Origin: Paraherbaspirillum soli
Lineage (GTDB): Bacteria; Pseudomonadota; Gammaproteobacteria; Burkholderiales; Burkholderiaceae_D
Assembly: GCF_042654985.1 (NCBI RefSeq)
Contig: NZ_JBHSMT010000008.1
Coordinates: 62,001 to 126,000, forward strand
Direction: 5' to 3'
Length of the DNA stretch: 64,000 nucleotides
The position numbers and the translations under genes were made by a program. Every line of letters starts with the position of its first letter. The stretch's first letter is position 1. Below the pieces are notes generated by a model. The model made no database searches. It was given only the letters and a program-made list of their open reading frames with translations, and was not told the origin of the DNA. Shown here piece by piece: positions 51,721 through 64,000 of the stretch.

Positions 51721-52190
51721 TTCGATTCTTCCTTTCCGTCTGCAGCTTTGCTGTATAAAAACTGACTGATCAGGTTCTCCAGCACAATCGCAGATTGTGT
51801 CAATTTAATCGTGTCGCCGGCAGCCAGGTCCTTGCTGTCGCCGCCCGGTTCGATGCCGATATATTGCTCGCCCAACAAGCCGGCAGTCAGTATTTTGGCC
51901 GAACTATCTTTCGGGAACTTGTAGCGTTGGTCCATGTTCAAGGCCACTACCGCCTGGAAATGCTTGTCGTCGAAATTGATGGAAGCGACCCGGCCGACCA
52001 CCACGCCCGCGCTCCTGACCGCGGCACGCGCTTTCAAGCCGCCGATATTGTCGAATTTGGCCGTCACCTGATAGGTTTTATCATAGGTCGTGGCACTCAG
52101 GTTGCCTGCTTTCAACGCCAGAAAAGCCAACGCCAGTACACCCACCAGCACGAAGAAGCCGACCCAGACATCTACAGATTTTTGTTGCAT
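51717..52190 (-). CDS. mlaD: MCE-domain protein MlaD
   Basis: Inner-membrane-anchored periplasmic subunit that forms the hexameric lipid ring of the Mla transporter. The 157 residues have an N-terminal membrane helix (about 8-26, WVGFFVLVGVLALAFLALKA) and one MCE domain (about 38-120) with KARAAVRSAGVVVGRVASIN and ILTAGLLGEQYIGIEPGGD. A short tail follows. Confidence 0.94.
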   Translation of the reverse strand: MQQKSVDVWVGFFVLVGVLALAFLALKAGNLSATTYDKTYQVTAKFDNIGGLKARAAVRSAGVVVGRVASINFDDKHFQAVVALNMDQRYKFPKDSSAKILTAGLLGEQYIGIEPGGDSKDLAAGDTIKLTQSAIVLENLISQFLYSKAADGKEESK

Positions 52191-52313
52191 GATTCATCAC
52201 CTTAAAAATACCATCCGGCATTTACTCAATCGCCGACATACTGCCACAGCTCCGTGCAGCTACGCCGCTCTTCGTGAATAAACCCTGGAGAAAATAAGCC
52301 GCAAGAAATAAAC

Positions 52314-53093
52314 TCAGCTAAACATCAATGCCGTCAACAGGAAATCCAGCGCCAGCACCGCCAGCGATGAAATCACGACGGTACGCGTAGTGGCCCGCGC
52401 CACACCCTCCGGCGTCGGTTGCGCCTCATAGCCCTGCCACACTGCCACGAACGTCACGGCGACCCCGAACACAACACTTTTCAACACGCCGTTGGCAATA
52501 TCCAGCCAGACATCGACCCCGCCCTGCATCTGCGACCAGAACGCACCTTCATCGACGCCAATCAGTTTTACGCCGACCAGATAACCGCCGAATACGCCCA
52601 GCGCGCTGAACAACGCCGCCAGCATCGGCATCGCTGCCACACCGGCCCAGAAGCGCGGCGCCACCACGCGCTGCAGCGGATTGACCGCCATCATTTCCAT
52701 CGCCGACAACTGCTCGCCGGCTTTCATCAGCCCGATCTCGGCAGTCAGCGAAGTACCGGCGCGGCCGGCGAACAGCAAGGCGGTCACCACCGGCCCCAGT
52801 TCGCGCACCAGCGACAACGCCACCAGCAAACCCAGCGCCTGTTCGGAGCCGTATTTGTTCAGCGTGTAATACCCCTGCAAGCCCAGCACGCAACCGACAA
52901 ACAAACCGGACACGCCGATGATGACCAGGGAATAGTTACCGATGAAATGAATCTGATCGGTGATCAGCCGCGGCCGCCGCCACAAGCCAGCCGACGCCTG
53001 CAAAATGGAAAAGAACATGCGCGTCGCCAGGCCCAGGCCGATCAGGGACTCGCGCAGTTTGCGCCCCAGCGCGCCAAGTACGTTGCTGATCAT
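52314..53093 (-). CDS. mlaE: Phospholipid transporter permease MlaE
   Basis: Permease of the Mla ABC complex, 259 residues with five or six membrane segments. Family motifs: FIGNYSLVIIGVSGLFVGCV, RELGPVVTALLFAGRAGTSL (the MlaE coupling region with Glu), TAEIGLMKAGEQLSAMEMM, and the C-terminal TTRTVVISSLAVLALDFLLT. It overlaps mlaF by four bases. Confidence 0.95.
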   Translation of the reverse strand: MISNVLGALGRKLRESLIGLGLATRMFFSILQASAGLWRRPRLITDQIHFIGNYSLVIIGVSGLFVGCVLGLQGYYTLNKYGSEQALGLLVALSLVRELGPVVTALLFAGRAGTSLTAEIGLMKAGEQLSAMEMMAVNPLQRVVAPRFWAGVAAMPMLAALFSALGVFGGYLVGVKLIGVDEGAFWSQMQGGVDVWLDIANGVLKSVVFGVAVTFVAVWQGYEAQPTPEGVARATTRTVVISSLAVLALDFLLTALMFS

Positions 53094-53893
53094 CGAGACA
53101 CCTCCAGCCCCAGATCCGCGGCCAGCGACTTGCCGGGATAATGGAACGGCACCGGCCCATCGGATTCGGCATGCACAAATTGCTTCACATACGGGTGCGT
53201 CGATTCCAGCATTTCCGCCGGCGTACCTTGCGCGACAATTTGGCCTTGCGACAGGAAATAAACGTAATCGGCAATCGCGAATGATTCGTGGATATCGTGC
53301 GAGACCAGGATAGAAGTCGAACCCAGCGCGTCATTCAGCTGGCGAATCAAGTTGGCGGTCACGCCCATCGAAATCGGGTCCAGACCGGCAAACGGTTCGT
53401 CATACATGATCAGCGAGGGGTCCAGCGCAACCGCCCGCGCCAGCGCCACCCGGCGCGCCATGCCGCCGGAAATTTCCGAAGGCTTGAGTTGTGCCGCATT
53501 GCGCAGGCCGACCGCATTCAACTTCAACAAGACCAGGTTGTGGATTAATTCAGGCGGCAAATCGGTATGCTCGCGCAACGGGAAGGCGACATTTTCAAAT
53601 GCCGTGAGGTCGGTAAACAGCGCGCCGCCCTGGAACAACATCCCCATCTTGCGCCGCAACGCGTACAAGGCCGCGGTGTCGAGCTTGTGCACGACCTGGC
53701 CGTCGACGCTGACAGTGCCCGCTTGCGGACTCAGCTGACCGCCGATCAGCCGCAGAATCGTGGTCTTGCCTGAGCCGGAGCCGCCCATGACGGCGATCAC
53801 TTTACCGCGCGGAAAGTCCATGTCGAGCGCCGACAAAATCGACCTCTCACCATAGCCAAACTGCAAATCCCGGATTTCGACGATATTTGACAC
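53090..53893 (-). CDS. mlaF: Phospholipid transporter ATP-binding protein MlaF
   Basis: ATPase of the Mla lipid transporter, about 267 residues. Walker A is VMGGSGSGKTTILR, the signature is EISGGMARRVALARA, Walker B LIMYDEPFAGLDPISMG, and the switch region STSILVSHDIHESF. The GTG at 53893 gives the usual family N-terminus (S-N-I-V-E-I-R-D). A GTG three codons upstream is possible, and the frame is open further. It is the first gene of the mla operon. Confidence 0.93.
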   Translation of the reverse strand: MSNIVEIRDLQFGYGERSILSALDMDFPRGKVIAVMGGSGSGKTTILRLIGGQLSPQAGTVSVDGQVVHKLDTAALYALRRKMGMLFQGGALFTDLTAFENVAFPLREHTDLPPELIHNLVLLKLNAVGLRNAAQLKPSEISGGMARRVALARAVALDPSLIMYDEPFAGLDPISMGVTANLIRQLNDALGSTSILVSHDIHESFAIADYVYFLSQGQIVAQGTPAEMLESTHPYVKQFVHAESDGPVPFHYPGKSLAADLGLEVSR

Positions 53894-54068
53894 AGCATCC
53901 ACCGACTTAAACAAAGGCCGTATTGTAGTACAAATGCAACAATCGTTCCGAGCGAGACGATAGCGCACTCGCCTGCATGTGCCGCCGTTACAACAGTTTA
54001 ATAGCTGTTAAAAACAGTTTTCAAAAAAAGGCTGCCCAGAGGAAAAATTGTGATGCAGCAAGTACAAG

Positions 54069-54108
54069 AAAAAAGAGCATGTTTGCGCGTTAATTCGCAA
54101 ACATGCTC
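54069..54108 (-). terminator. Intrinsic terminator of the gltBD operon
   Basis: GAGCATGTTTGCG pairs fully with CGCAAACATGCTC (13-bp stem, eight-base loop) and is followed on the minus strand by TTTTTT. It lies 36 bases after the gltD stop. Confidence 0.92.
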
Positions 54109-54143
54109 CTTTACCACCACGACAACCACTCAACGACTAGCGG

Positions 54144-55607
54144 TTAGCGCGGCAATACCGACGCCCCCATCAAGAATTCATCGACGGCGCGCGCGCATTG
54201 ACGGCCCTCGCGGATTGCCCATACCACCAACGATTGACCGCGCCGCATATCGCCTGCGGCAAAGACCTTGTCGACCGAGGTTTGATAGCAGCCGTCGCCG
54301 TCGGTGCTCGCCTTGGCATTGCCGCGCGCATCCTTGTCGACGCCGAACGCGTCCAGCACCTGTGCCACCGGCGATACGAAACCCATCGCCAGGAACACCA
54401 GATCGGCCTTCATTTCGAATTCGGAATTCGGCACTTCTTGCATCTTGCCGTCCTTCCATTCGACCCGCGCCGCGACCAGTTTCTCGACTTTGCCGTTTTT
54501 GCCTTCCAGGCGCTTGGTCGCCACCGCCCAGTCGCGCTCGCAGCCTTCTTCATGCGAAGAAGAGGTGCGCAGTTTGGTTGGCCAGTACGGCCATACCAAG
54601 GGCTTGTTTTCCTGCTCCGGCGGTTGCGGCATCAGTTCGAACTGCGAAATCGACGCGGCGCCCTGACGGTTGGAAGTGCCGACGCAATCGGAACCGGTAT
54701 CGCCGCCGCCGATCACCACCACATGCTTGCCTTTAGCCAGGATCTGGTCCTTGACCTTGTCGCCGGCATTGACCTGATTTTGTTGCGGCAGGAAATCCAT
54801 CGCAAAATGCACGCCCTTCAGCTCCCGCCCCGGCACCGGCAAGTCGCGCGGCTGCTCGGCGCCGCCGGCGATCACGACGGCGTCGAAATCAGCCATCAGC
54901 TCTTCCGGGAAAATGGTCTTCTTGGCCCAGTTATTCACATTGGCCGGGAAATCCTTGCCGATCAACACGCTGGTGCGGAACACCACGCCCTCCGCCTCCA
55001 TCTGCGCCACGCGGCGGTCGATATGCGATTTTTCCATCTTGAAATCGGGGATGCCGTAACGCAGCAAGCCGCCGACCCGATCGCTTTTTTCAAACACGGT
55101 GACCGCATGGCCAACCCGCGCCAACTGTTGCGCGGCAGCCAGGCCGGCCGGGCCGGAGCCGACCACGGCGACTTTCTTGCCGGTCTTGACCAGCGGCGGT
55201 TGCGGCACGATCCAGCCGTTTTCCCAACCCTTGTCGACGATGAAATGTTCGATCGACTTGATCCCTACCGGGTCGCTATTGATCCCCAGCGTGCAGGCGC
55301 TTTCGCATGGCGCCGGGCAAATGCGGCCGGTAAATTCCGGGAAGTTATTGGTCGATTGCAAAGTCTCCAGCGCTTCCTGATACGCACCGCGATACACCAG
55401 GTCGTTCCAGTCGGGGATGATGTTATTGACCGGACAGCCGCTGTTACAGAACGGAATCCCGCAATCCATGCAGCGCGCGCCCTGGATCTTGGCCTCGCCG
55501 TCGCCCAGTTGCAGGATGAATTCCTTGTAATGCTTCTTGCGTGCCTGCGGCGCTTCATAGGTTTCGCCGACGCGCTGAAATTCCATAAAACCTGTTACTT
55601 TTCCCAT
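54144..55607 (-). CDS. gltD: Glutamate synthase small subunit
   Basis: NADPH-oxidising beta subunit of glutamate synthase, 487 residues. The N-terminal cysteine cluster CMDCGIPFCNSGCPVNNIIP and the later CPAPCESACTLG bind iron-sulfur clusters. FAD binds at VVGSGPAGLAAAQQLARVGH (about 147-166) and NADPH at VVIGGGDTGSDCVGTS. The C-terminus carries VFAAGDMRRGQSLVVWAIRE. It follows gltB by 78 bases and ends at a strong terminator. Confidence 0.95.
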   Translation of the reverse strand: MGKVTGFMEFQRVGETYEAPQARKKHYKEFILQLGDGEAKIQGARCMDCGIPFCNSGCPVNNIIPDWNDLVYRGAYQEALETLQSTNNFPEFTGRICPAPCESACTLGINSDPVGIKSIEHFIVDKGWENGWIVPQPPLVKTGKKVAVVGSGPAGLAAAQQLARVGHAVTVFEKSDRVGGLLRYGIPDFKMEKSHIDRRVAQMEAEGVVFRTSVLIGKDFPANVNNWAKKTIFPEELMADFDAVVIAGGAEQPRDLPVPGRELKGVHFAMDFLPQQNQVNAGDKVKDQILAKGKHVVVIGGGDTGSDCVGTSNRQGAASISQFELMPQPPEQENKPLVWPYWPTKLRTSSSHEEGCERDWAVATKRLEGKNGKVEKLVAARVEWKDGKMQEVPNSEFEMKADLVFLAMGFVSPVAQVLDAFGVDKDARGNAKASTDGDGCYQTSVDKVFAAGDMRRGQSLVVWAIREGRQCARAVDEFLMGASVLPR

Positions 55608-55685
55608 TTTCCACTCACATTCTTTCTACCGAATTCAGCAAGGCCGGGCCATGCCGGCACTCTCGATCTCACTACCGGAGTCGGA

Positions 55686-60368
<4,683 letters not shown>

Positions 60369-60440
60369 AACGGCAACTCCACCACATTGTCAGTAAGGAC
60401 ATTGAGAATAGAGCAGACCAGAATAGACTTCAACCACAAC

Positions 60441-61382
60441 AATTGGGGTCAGAGTCAAATTAAAAATCTAATGTTACGCAACATATTTAAATGGGGACAT
60501 AGTCAATGTGGCAACTTTCCTTCAACCAACGCTCAAGGACTTATTTTGACGATGCACTGCTCTCATCGGCCTCAGACACGCCAGCAGGCTCTTTAAATGG
60601 TCGACCGCGCTTGCCGGGGCGAACCCGAAGATTGCCTTGCCGCTCAAGGCTGCGTTTGAATTTTTCCGAGCCCAACGCCCAACCCTTGTTGGTTGCGTCA
60701 ACGAGTTCCGCCATCTCGCCTGACGTGAGTGCTTGCTCAGCCATTGCCTTATATGCAGCCTCGCGATCGAAAGGTGTATTGCCCAGTGCCCAGTACAGCG
60801 GATGATCCACAATCAAGCCATCCGGCCTAATCCCGACATGGTGCAAATAGCTCGACCACGGATACTCGCCGGGCGCAGCAACGAGGCCGGCACGCACCGG
60901 ATTGAGCTCGATGTAACGGCTACAAAGCATGAAATACCGCTCGGTATCGATCACCGTCGCCTTGTAACGTCCCTGCCACAAGGTACCGACCCGTCCGTAT
61001 TTTTGATTGAAATACGGCACGTAATATCGACCCACCCATTGCATCACACGTGCCAAACCTTGCGCATCAGCCGGCGTCGCCAGCAAATGGATGTGATTGG
61101 TCATCAGGACATAGGCGTGTATCTGCACCTTGTACTGCTTGGCGCCATCCTTCAGCCAGGCCAGGAAAGCCGAATAGTCTTCGGTCTCGCGGAAAATTGC
61201 CTGGCGGTCGATGCCACGCTGGATCAGGTGGTGCGGCTGTTTGGGGATGACGAGTCGGGGTAAGCGGGCCATGAGCAGGAGGCATTCGATGGTTATTGAT
61301 AGTCGTATTCTAAGCAATAATACGACTCCGACCCCAATTAAAATAATCAATCGAAAAATTAATTTGACTCTGACCCCAATTA
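60441..61382. mobile_element. RAYT transposase unit flanked by inverted REP-like ends
   Basis: A single transposase gene flanked on both sides by short related sequences. Left: TTGGGGTCAGAGTCAAATTA (from 60443) and a weaker inner copy AATGGGGACATAGTCAATG (60490-60508). Right, in inverse orientation: ACGACTCCGACCCCAATTA (61322-61340) and TTTGACTCTGACCCCAATTA (61363-61382). A perfect 9-bp hairpin AGTCGTATT/AATACGACT (61301-61327) touches the right inner copy, the arrangement typical of REP sequences. Confidence 0.75.
60541..61272 (-). CDS. REP-associated tyrosine transposase (RAYT, IS200-like Y1 fold)
   Basis: A 243-residue Y1-type nuclease. The metal-binding HUH motif is HIH in YVLMTNHIHLLATP (about residue 63), and the catalytic tyrosine lies in the helix YFNQKYGRVGTLWQGRYK (about 108-125). 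A further conserved segment is YIELNPVRAGLV. ATG at 61272 begins the family's usual MARLPRLVIPKQPHHLIQRG. RAYTs are single-copy, domesticated transposases thought to move REP hairpins rather than themselves. The C-terminal 60 residues are basic and low in complexity. Confidence 0.88.
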   Translation of the reverse strand: MARLPRLVIPKQPHHLIQRGIDRQAIFRETEDYSAFLAWLKDGAKQYKVQIHAYVLMTNHIHLLATPADAQGLARVMQWVGRYYVPYFNQKYGRVGTLWQGRYKATVIDTERYFMLCSRYIELNPVRAGLVAAPGEYPWSSYLHHVGIRPDGLIVDHPLYWALGNTPFDREAAYKAMAEQALTSGEMAELVDATNKGWALGSEKFKRSLERQGNLRVRPGKRGRPFKEPAGVSEADESSASSK

Positions 61383-61441
61383 TTTGATTATTTCCGCGTG
61401 TACTGCGATGAATATGCCACCCTGCAGCATCGAAATTGGCA

Positions 61442-61479
61442 GGCTTGCCAAACCCCGCGGTAGGTTTTTAGAGACGCCC
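61442..61479. repeat. Family A repeat, half copy
   Basis: GGCTTGCCAAACCCCGCGGT followed by AGGTTTTTAGAGACGCCC matches the right end of copy 4. No left half is found nearby. It ends two bases before the stop of the VF530-family gene. Confidence 0.7.
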
Positions 61480-61480
61480 T

Positions 61481-61699
61481 TTATTCTTTTAATTTGAGAT
61501 ACAGGGCTTCAACCTTCGCGCGTGCCCAGGGTGTCTTTCTGAGAAATTTGAGACTGGACTTCACACTGGGATCGCTTTGGAAACAGCGGATATCAATCAG
61601 TTGTCCAAGCCCATCCCAGCCATAGTGATCCACCAGCGCAATCAGTATATTTTCCAGGGTAATGCCGTGAAGCTGGTCTTTTGGCTTTTCTTGGTTCAT
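61481..61699 (-). CDS. VF530/DUF2132 family DNA-binding-like protein
   Basis: A 72-residue protein of the VF530 (DUF2132) family, small helical proteins with a SWIB/CopG-unlike four-helix fold proposed to bind DNA. The signature runs DQLHGITLENILIALVDHYG, then DIRCFQSDPSVKSSLKFLRK and TPWARAKVEALYLKL. The ATG at 61699 begins the conserved part; an upstream start at 61756 would overlap the DUF1653 gene. Function unproven. Confidence 0.85.
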   Translation of the reverse strand: MNQEKPKDQLHGITLENILIALVDHYGWDGLGQLIDIRCFQSDPSVKSSLKFLRKTPWARAKVEALYLKLKE

Positions 61700-61752
61700 G
61701 ACGTTTGTGTATCTATTAGCTGAATCACCAGCTGCCGCATTGCTTGGTTTTA

Positions 61753-61953
61753 TCACTTCGCTTCTTCAATCCGCGTGAAACGCTGCACCATTGCCCCGTC
61801 GACTTCGACCAGTTCAAAAAATACCGCGCTTGGCCGCGTCCAGATCGAACCGTTCGCGGCGCGATAAACGATCATCGTTACCGTGGGGTCCGATTCCAGT
61901 GTGGCCTCGCAGACGAAATCGTAAATCCCGCCTTTGAAATGTCTATATTGCAT
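61753..61953 (-). CDS. DUF1653 family protein
   Basis: A 66-residue DUF1653 protein, a small beta-rich family of unknown function. It shows the usual YRHFKGGIYDFVCEATLES, the middle VTMIVYRAANGSIWTRPSAV, and FFELVEVDGAMVQRF. It lies between the 76-residue unknown gene (32 bases away) and the VF530 gene, all on the same strand. Confidence 0.87.
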   Translation of the reverse strand: MQYRHFKGGIYDFVCEATLESDPTVTMIVYRAANGSIWTRPSAVFFELVEVDGAMVQRFTRIEEAK

Positions 61954-61985
61954 CCGAATTTTTCCTGATTTCTGCGACGGCGACC

Positions 61986-62216
61986 TTATTCAGCATCGAA
62001 TTCCGCCGCTGCCTTTGCCGTCCCGAGCGCTTTGTTGTGACTCTCGAAAGGAGCGTCATAGCTATCGACCTCGCCATTCTCGCCGACGAAATGAGTCCAC
62101 CAGCCGCCATCGCCCTGGACAATCGCTATGTCGCCGGGGCCGCAATGCGCGGGGATGGTTTCGCCGCGCTCCAGCGTAACAATGTTCGTGTTTCTGTGTT
62201 TAACAACTACTGGCAT
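61986..62216 (-). CDS. Small protein of unknown function (76 residues)
   Basis: I do not recognise a family. The predicted protein starts MPVVVKHRNTNIVTLERGET, continues with GPGDIAIVQGDGGWWTHFVG, and ends acidic. It is soluble, beta-rich, with a conserved-looking GDGGWW core. The ATG at 62216 is preceded by GGGAGAG at good spacing. The frame continues upstream only through a repeat and is not used. It is probably cotranscribed with the DUF1653 gene downstream. Confidence 0.65.
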   Translation of the reverse strand: MPVVVKHRNTNIVTLERGETIPAHCGPGDIAIVQGDGGWWTHFVGENGEVDSYDAPFESHNKALGTAKAAAEFDAE

Positions 62217-62230
62217 CTTGCTCTCCCTTT

Positions 62231-62374
62231 GGGCACTTCGAAAAACCGTAGCGAGCGGCTCAAGGTCGGGGCGACGAGATTGCCACACCTGCAGCCGTAC
62301 GGAAGTACGGCGAGCATCACAGCCCCGAGATTTCCGGGCTTGCAAAACCCTGCAGTAGGTTTTTCGAGGCGCCC
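62231..62374. repeat. Family A palindromic repeat, copy 4
   Basis: The longest copy, 144 bases. Arms GGGCACTTCGAAAAACC (62231-62247) and GGTTTTTCGAGGCGCCC (62358-62374) pair with two mismatches. The inner hairpin is CCGTAC-GGAA-GTACGG. An extra GGGCTTGCAAAACCCTGCAG block near the right end is shared with the half copy at 61.4 kb. It lies directly upstream of the 76-residue gene. Confidence 0.85.
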
Positions 62375-62453
62375 CATTTGCATCGCTAAAATCCCACTGT
62401 AACCGCACAGTCGCGCAGTCATTAGGGGATCAACAGGGTGTTGCAGAGCGTAT

Positions 62454-63944
62454 TTAACGGAATGCCGGTTCGCTGAAGCTGCGCAACTTGCGGCTATGCA
62501 GTTGTTCCACGCCTTGATTGCGCAACAATTCCAGCGCCTTAATGCCTATCTTCAGATGTTGATTGACGCGCTGTTCATAAAAGCGATTAGCCATGCCGGG
62601 CAATTTGATTTCGCCGTGCAAAGGTTTATCGGATACGCATAGCAAGGTGCCGTAGGGTACACGGAAACGGAAGCCGTTGGCGGCAACAGTTGCGCTTTCC
62701 ATATCCAGCGCGATGGCACGGCTTTGATTGAAGCGCAACAGCGGCATCCGGTGGTCGCGCAACTCCCAGTTGCGGTCATCGACCGAGGCCACGGTGCCGG
62801 TACGCATGATGCGCTTGAGCTCATAGCCTTCCAGCTGGGTGATATGGGCGACCGCATCCTGCAGCGCCAGTTGCACTTCGGCCAGCGCCGGCACCGGCAC
62901 CCATAGCGGCAAATCGTCGTCCAGCACGTGATCGTCGCGCACATACGCATGGGCCAGCACATAGTCGCCCATCCGCTGCGACGCCGACAGCCCGGCACAA
63001 TGCCCCAGCATGATCCAGCCATGCGGACGCAATACGGCGATATGGTCGGTGATGGTTTTGGCGTTCGACGGGCCCACGCCGATATTGATCAGCGTAATGC
63101 CCGAGCCGTCTGCGCGCTGCAAATGATAGGCCGGCATTTGCGGCTGGCGCGCCGGGGCGACGCCGTTGATCGCACGGTCCGCCGGCAAATCGAGGTTGGC
63201 ATTCCAGGTAGTCAAATCGCCGGGTTCGACAAACGCGGTGTATTGCTGGCGATATGCGCGCTGCTCGGGGTCGCTGCTGACTTGCATCAGCTCGCGTCCC
63301 ATGCGAATGAATTCATCGACATAAAACGCATAGTTGGTGAACAGAACGTAGCGTTGAAAACGATCCGGTGAAGTGGCCGTGTAATGCTTCAGGCGATGCA
63401 GCGAATAATCGATGCGCGGCGCCGTAAACAAAGCCAGCGGATGCGGTTCGCCCGCTTGTTCTTCATAGGTGCCATTGACGATGCGGTCATCCATCGTCGA
63501 CAGGTTCGGCAGATCGAAGATATCCGGCAAGTCGCGCAAATGGTCCGGGTCGAGATTGCCTTCGACGTGTATCCCTTCGGAGAAGGCGAAGTGAACCGGA
63601 ATCGGCATTTCGCTGACGCCGATTTCCAAAGGCACATCGTGATTTTCACGCAGCAATTTGAACTGGCTGACCAGGTAGTTGGTATACAGCGTCGGCTGCG
63701 TCAGCGTGGTTTGATACACCCCGGGGCGCGCCACATAGCCGAATGAGCGCCGGGTATCGGCCCGGGTATTGAATTCCGTAGTGATCCGCACAAACGGATA
63801 ACAGGCGCGCACCCGGCCCGGCAATACCTCGCCGCTGGCAAAGCGCTTGAAAGCGTCGCGCAACAGCGCGGTATGGTGCTCGTAAATTTCGCGCACGCGT
63901 TCAACCGCGGCGGTGGGATCGGTAAATTGCTCAGTCGGGAACAT
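62454..63944 (-). CDS. amn: AMP nucleosidase
   Basis: Hydrolyses AMP to adenine and ribose 5-phosphate, regulating the adenylate pool. The 496-residue proteobacterial form has an N-terminal regulatory domain (about 1-190) and a C-terminal purine-phosphorylase fold. Motifs: ITLINIGVGPSNAKTITDHI (about 275-294), HGWIMLGHCAGLSASQRMGD, YVLAHAYVRDDHVLDDDLPL, and the nucleoside-binding region ALDMESATVAANGFRFRVPY. ATG at 63944 follows GGAGAG. Ordinary length and complete. Confidence 0.94.
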   Translation of the reverse strand: MFPTEQFTDPTAAVERVREIYEHHTALLRDAFKRFASGEVLPGRVRACYPFVRITTEFNTRADTRRSFGYVARPGVYQTTLTQPTLYTNYLVSQFKLLRENHDVPLEIGVSEMPIPVHFAFSEGIHVEGNLDPDHLRDLPDIFDLPNLSTMDDRIVNGTYEEQAGEPHPLALFTAPRIDYSLHRLKHYTATSPDRFQRYVLFTNYAFYVDEFIRMGRELMQVSSDPEQRAYRQQYTAFVEPGDLTTWNANLDLPADRAINGVAPARQPQMPAYHLQRADGSGITLINIGVGPSNAKTITDHIAVLRPHGWIMLGHCAGLSASQRMGDYVLAHAYVRDDHVLDDDLPLWVPVPALAEVQLALQDAVAHITQLEGYELKRIMRTGTVASVDDRNWELRDHRMPLLRFNQSRAIALDMESATVAANGFRFRVPYGTLLCVSDKPLHGEIKLPGMANRFYEQRVNQHLKIGIKALELLRNQGVEQLHSRKLRSFSEPAFR

Positions 63945-64000
63945 TGACTCTCCGTGGTGACATCGACAAATACGACAACGCCGGTGTCGGCGTCGCCGAC

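Noticed and set aside
62217..62408. Upstream extension of the 76-residue protein to 140 residues
   Set aside because: The extra part is a translation of the family A repeat, and the internal ATG has a strong ribosome site.

Overview
The window is a stretch of bacterial chromosome with densely packed housekeeping operons. Its gene content and order (ftsX; rsmB-DUF4390-ntrYX-rpoH; an aa3-type cytochrome oxidase cluster with subunit II fused to cytochrome c; a mla-ibaG-murA-his-hinT-tat supercluster; gltBD) point to a betaproteobacterium of the order Burkholderiales, most likely family Oxalobacteraceae (Collimonas/Herminiimonas/Janthinobacterium relatives). This is inferred from synteny and protein character, not from a database search. 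There is no prophage, CRISPR array, tRNA or rRNA gene. The one RNA gene is rnpB. The one mobile element is a REP-associated tyrosine transposase (RAYT).

Layout. 1-5.7 kb (+): 3' end of ftsX, an EamA-type exporter, a small lipoprotein, DUF1840, an alpha/beta hydrolase, rsmB and DUF4390. 5.8-10.5 kb (+): ntrY, an ntrX-like regulator without an AAA+ domain, a degenerate COG0523-like small protein, then rpoH behind a perfect CIRCE operator. 10.6-19.6 kb (mostly -): aa3 oxidase biogenesis and structural genes, ctaC-ctaD-35-residue protein-ctaG-DUF2970-ctaE, then SURF1-SCO-like protein-ctaA-ctaB-SCO1. 20.2-23.3 kb (-): a three-gene valine-degradation operon with a LiuR-like operator. 23.7-24.0 kb (-): rnpB. 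24.1-26.5 kb (+): a D-amino-acid-dehydrogenase-like oxidase, a MarC-family protein and an entericidin. 26.6-33.8 kb (-): a fatty-acid beta-oxidation operon led by a TetR regulator. 34.1-37.2 kb: hslR and nif3 (-), then a DegS-like protease and DUF2461 (+). 37.2-53.9 kb (-): one long co-oriented array, mlaFEDACB, a YadGH-like ABC exporter, ibaG, murA, hisGD, a DNA methyltransferase, hisBHAFIE, hinT and tatABC. 54.1-60.4 kb (-): gltBD. 60.4-64.0 kb (-): RAYT element, three small genes and amn.

The most unusual content is non-coding. Family A is a set of 108-144 bp palindromic elements: four full copies, one half copy and one diverged relative. Family B is shorter and carries GGGG(A/T)CAGAGT-type ends: three copies, with ends resembling those that flank the RAYT gene. 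Several copies lie inside operons (ctaC/ctaD, fadB/thiolase, thiolase/hydratase, hisG/hisD, hinT/tatA), where they would be transcribed and could shape mRNA processing. Other points for follow-up are CIRCE control of rpoH, an orphan adenine methyltransferase in the his operon with no hisC in sight, a Walker-A-less GCxCC protein overlapping ntrX, and an SCO-like CxxxC protein in the oxidase assembly operon.
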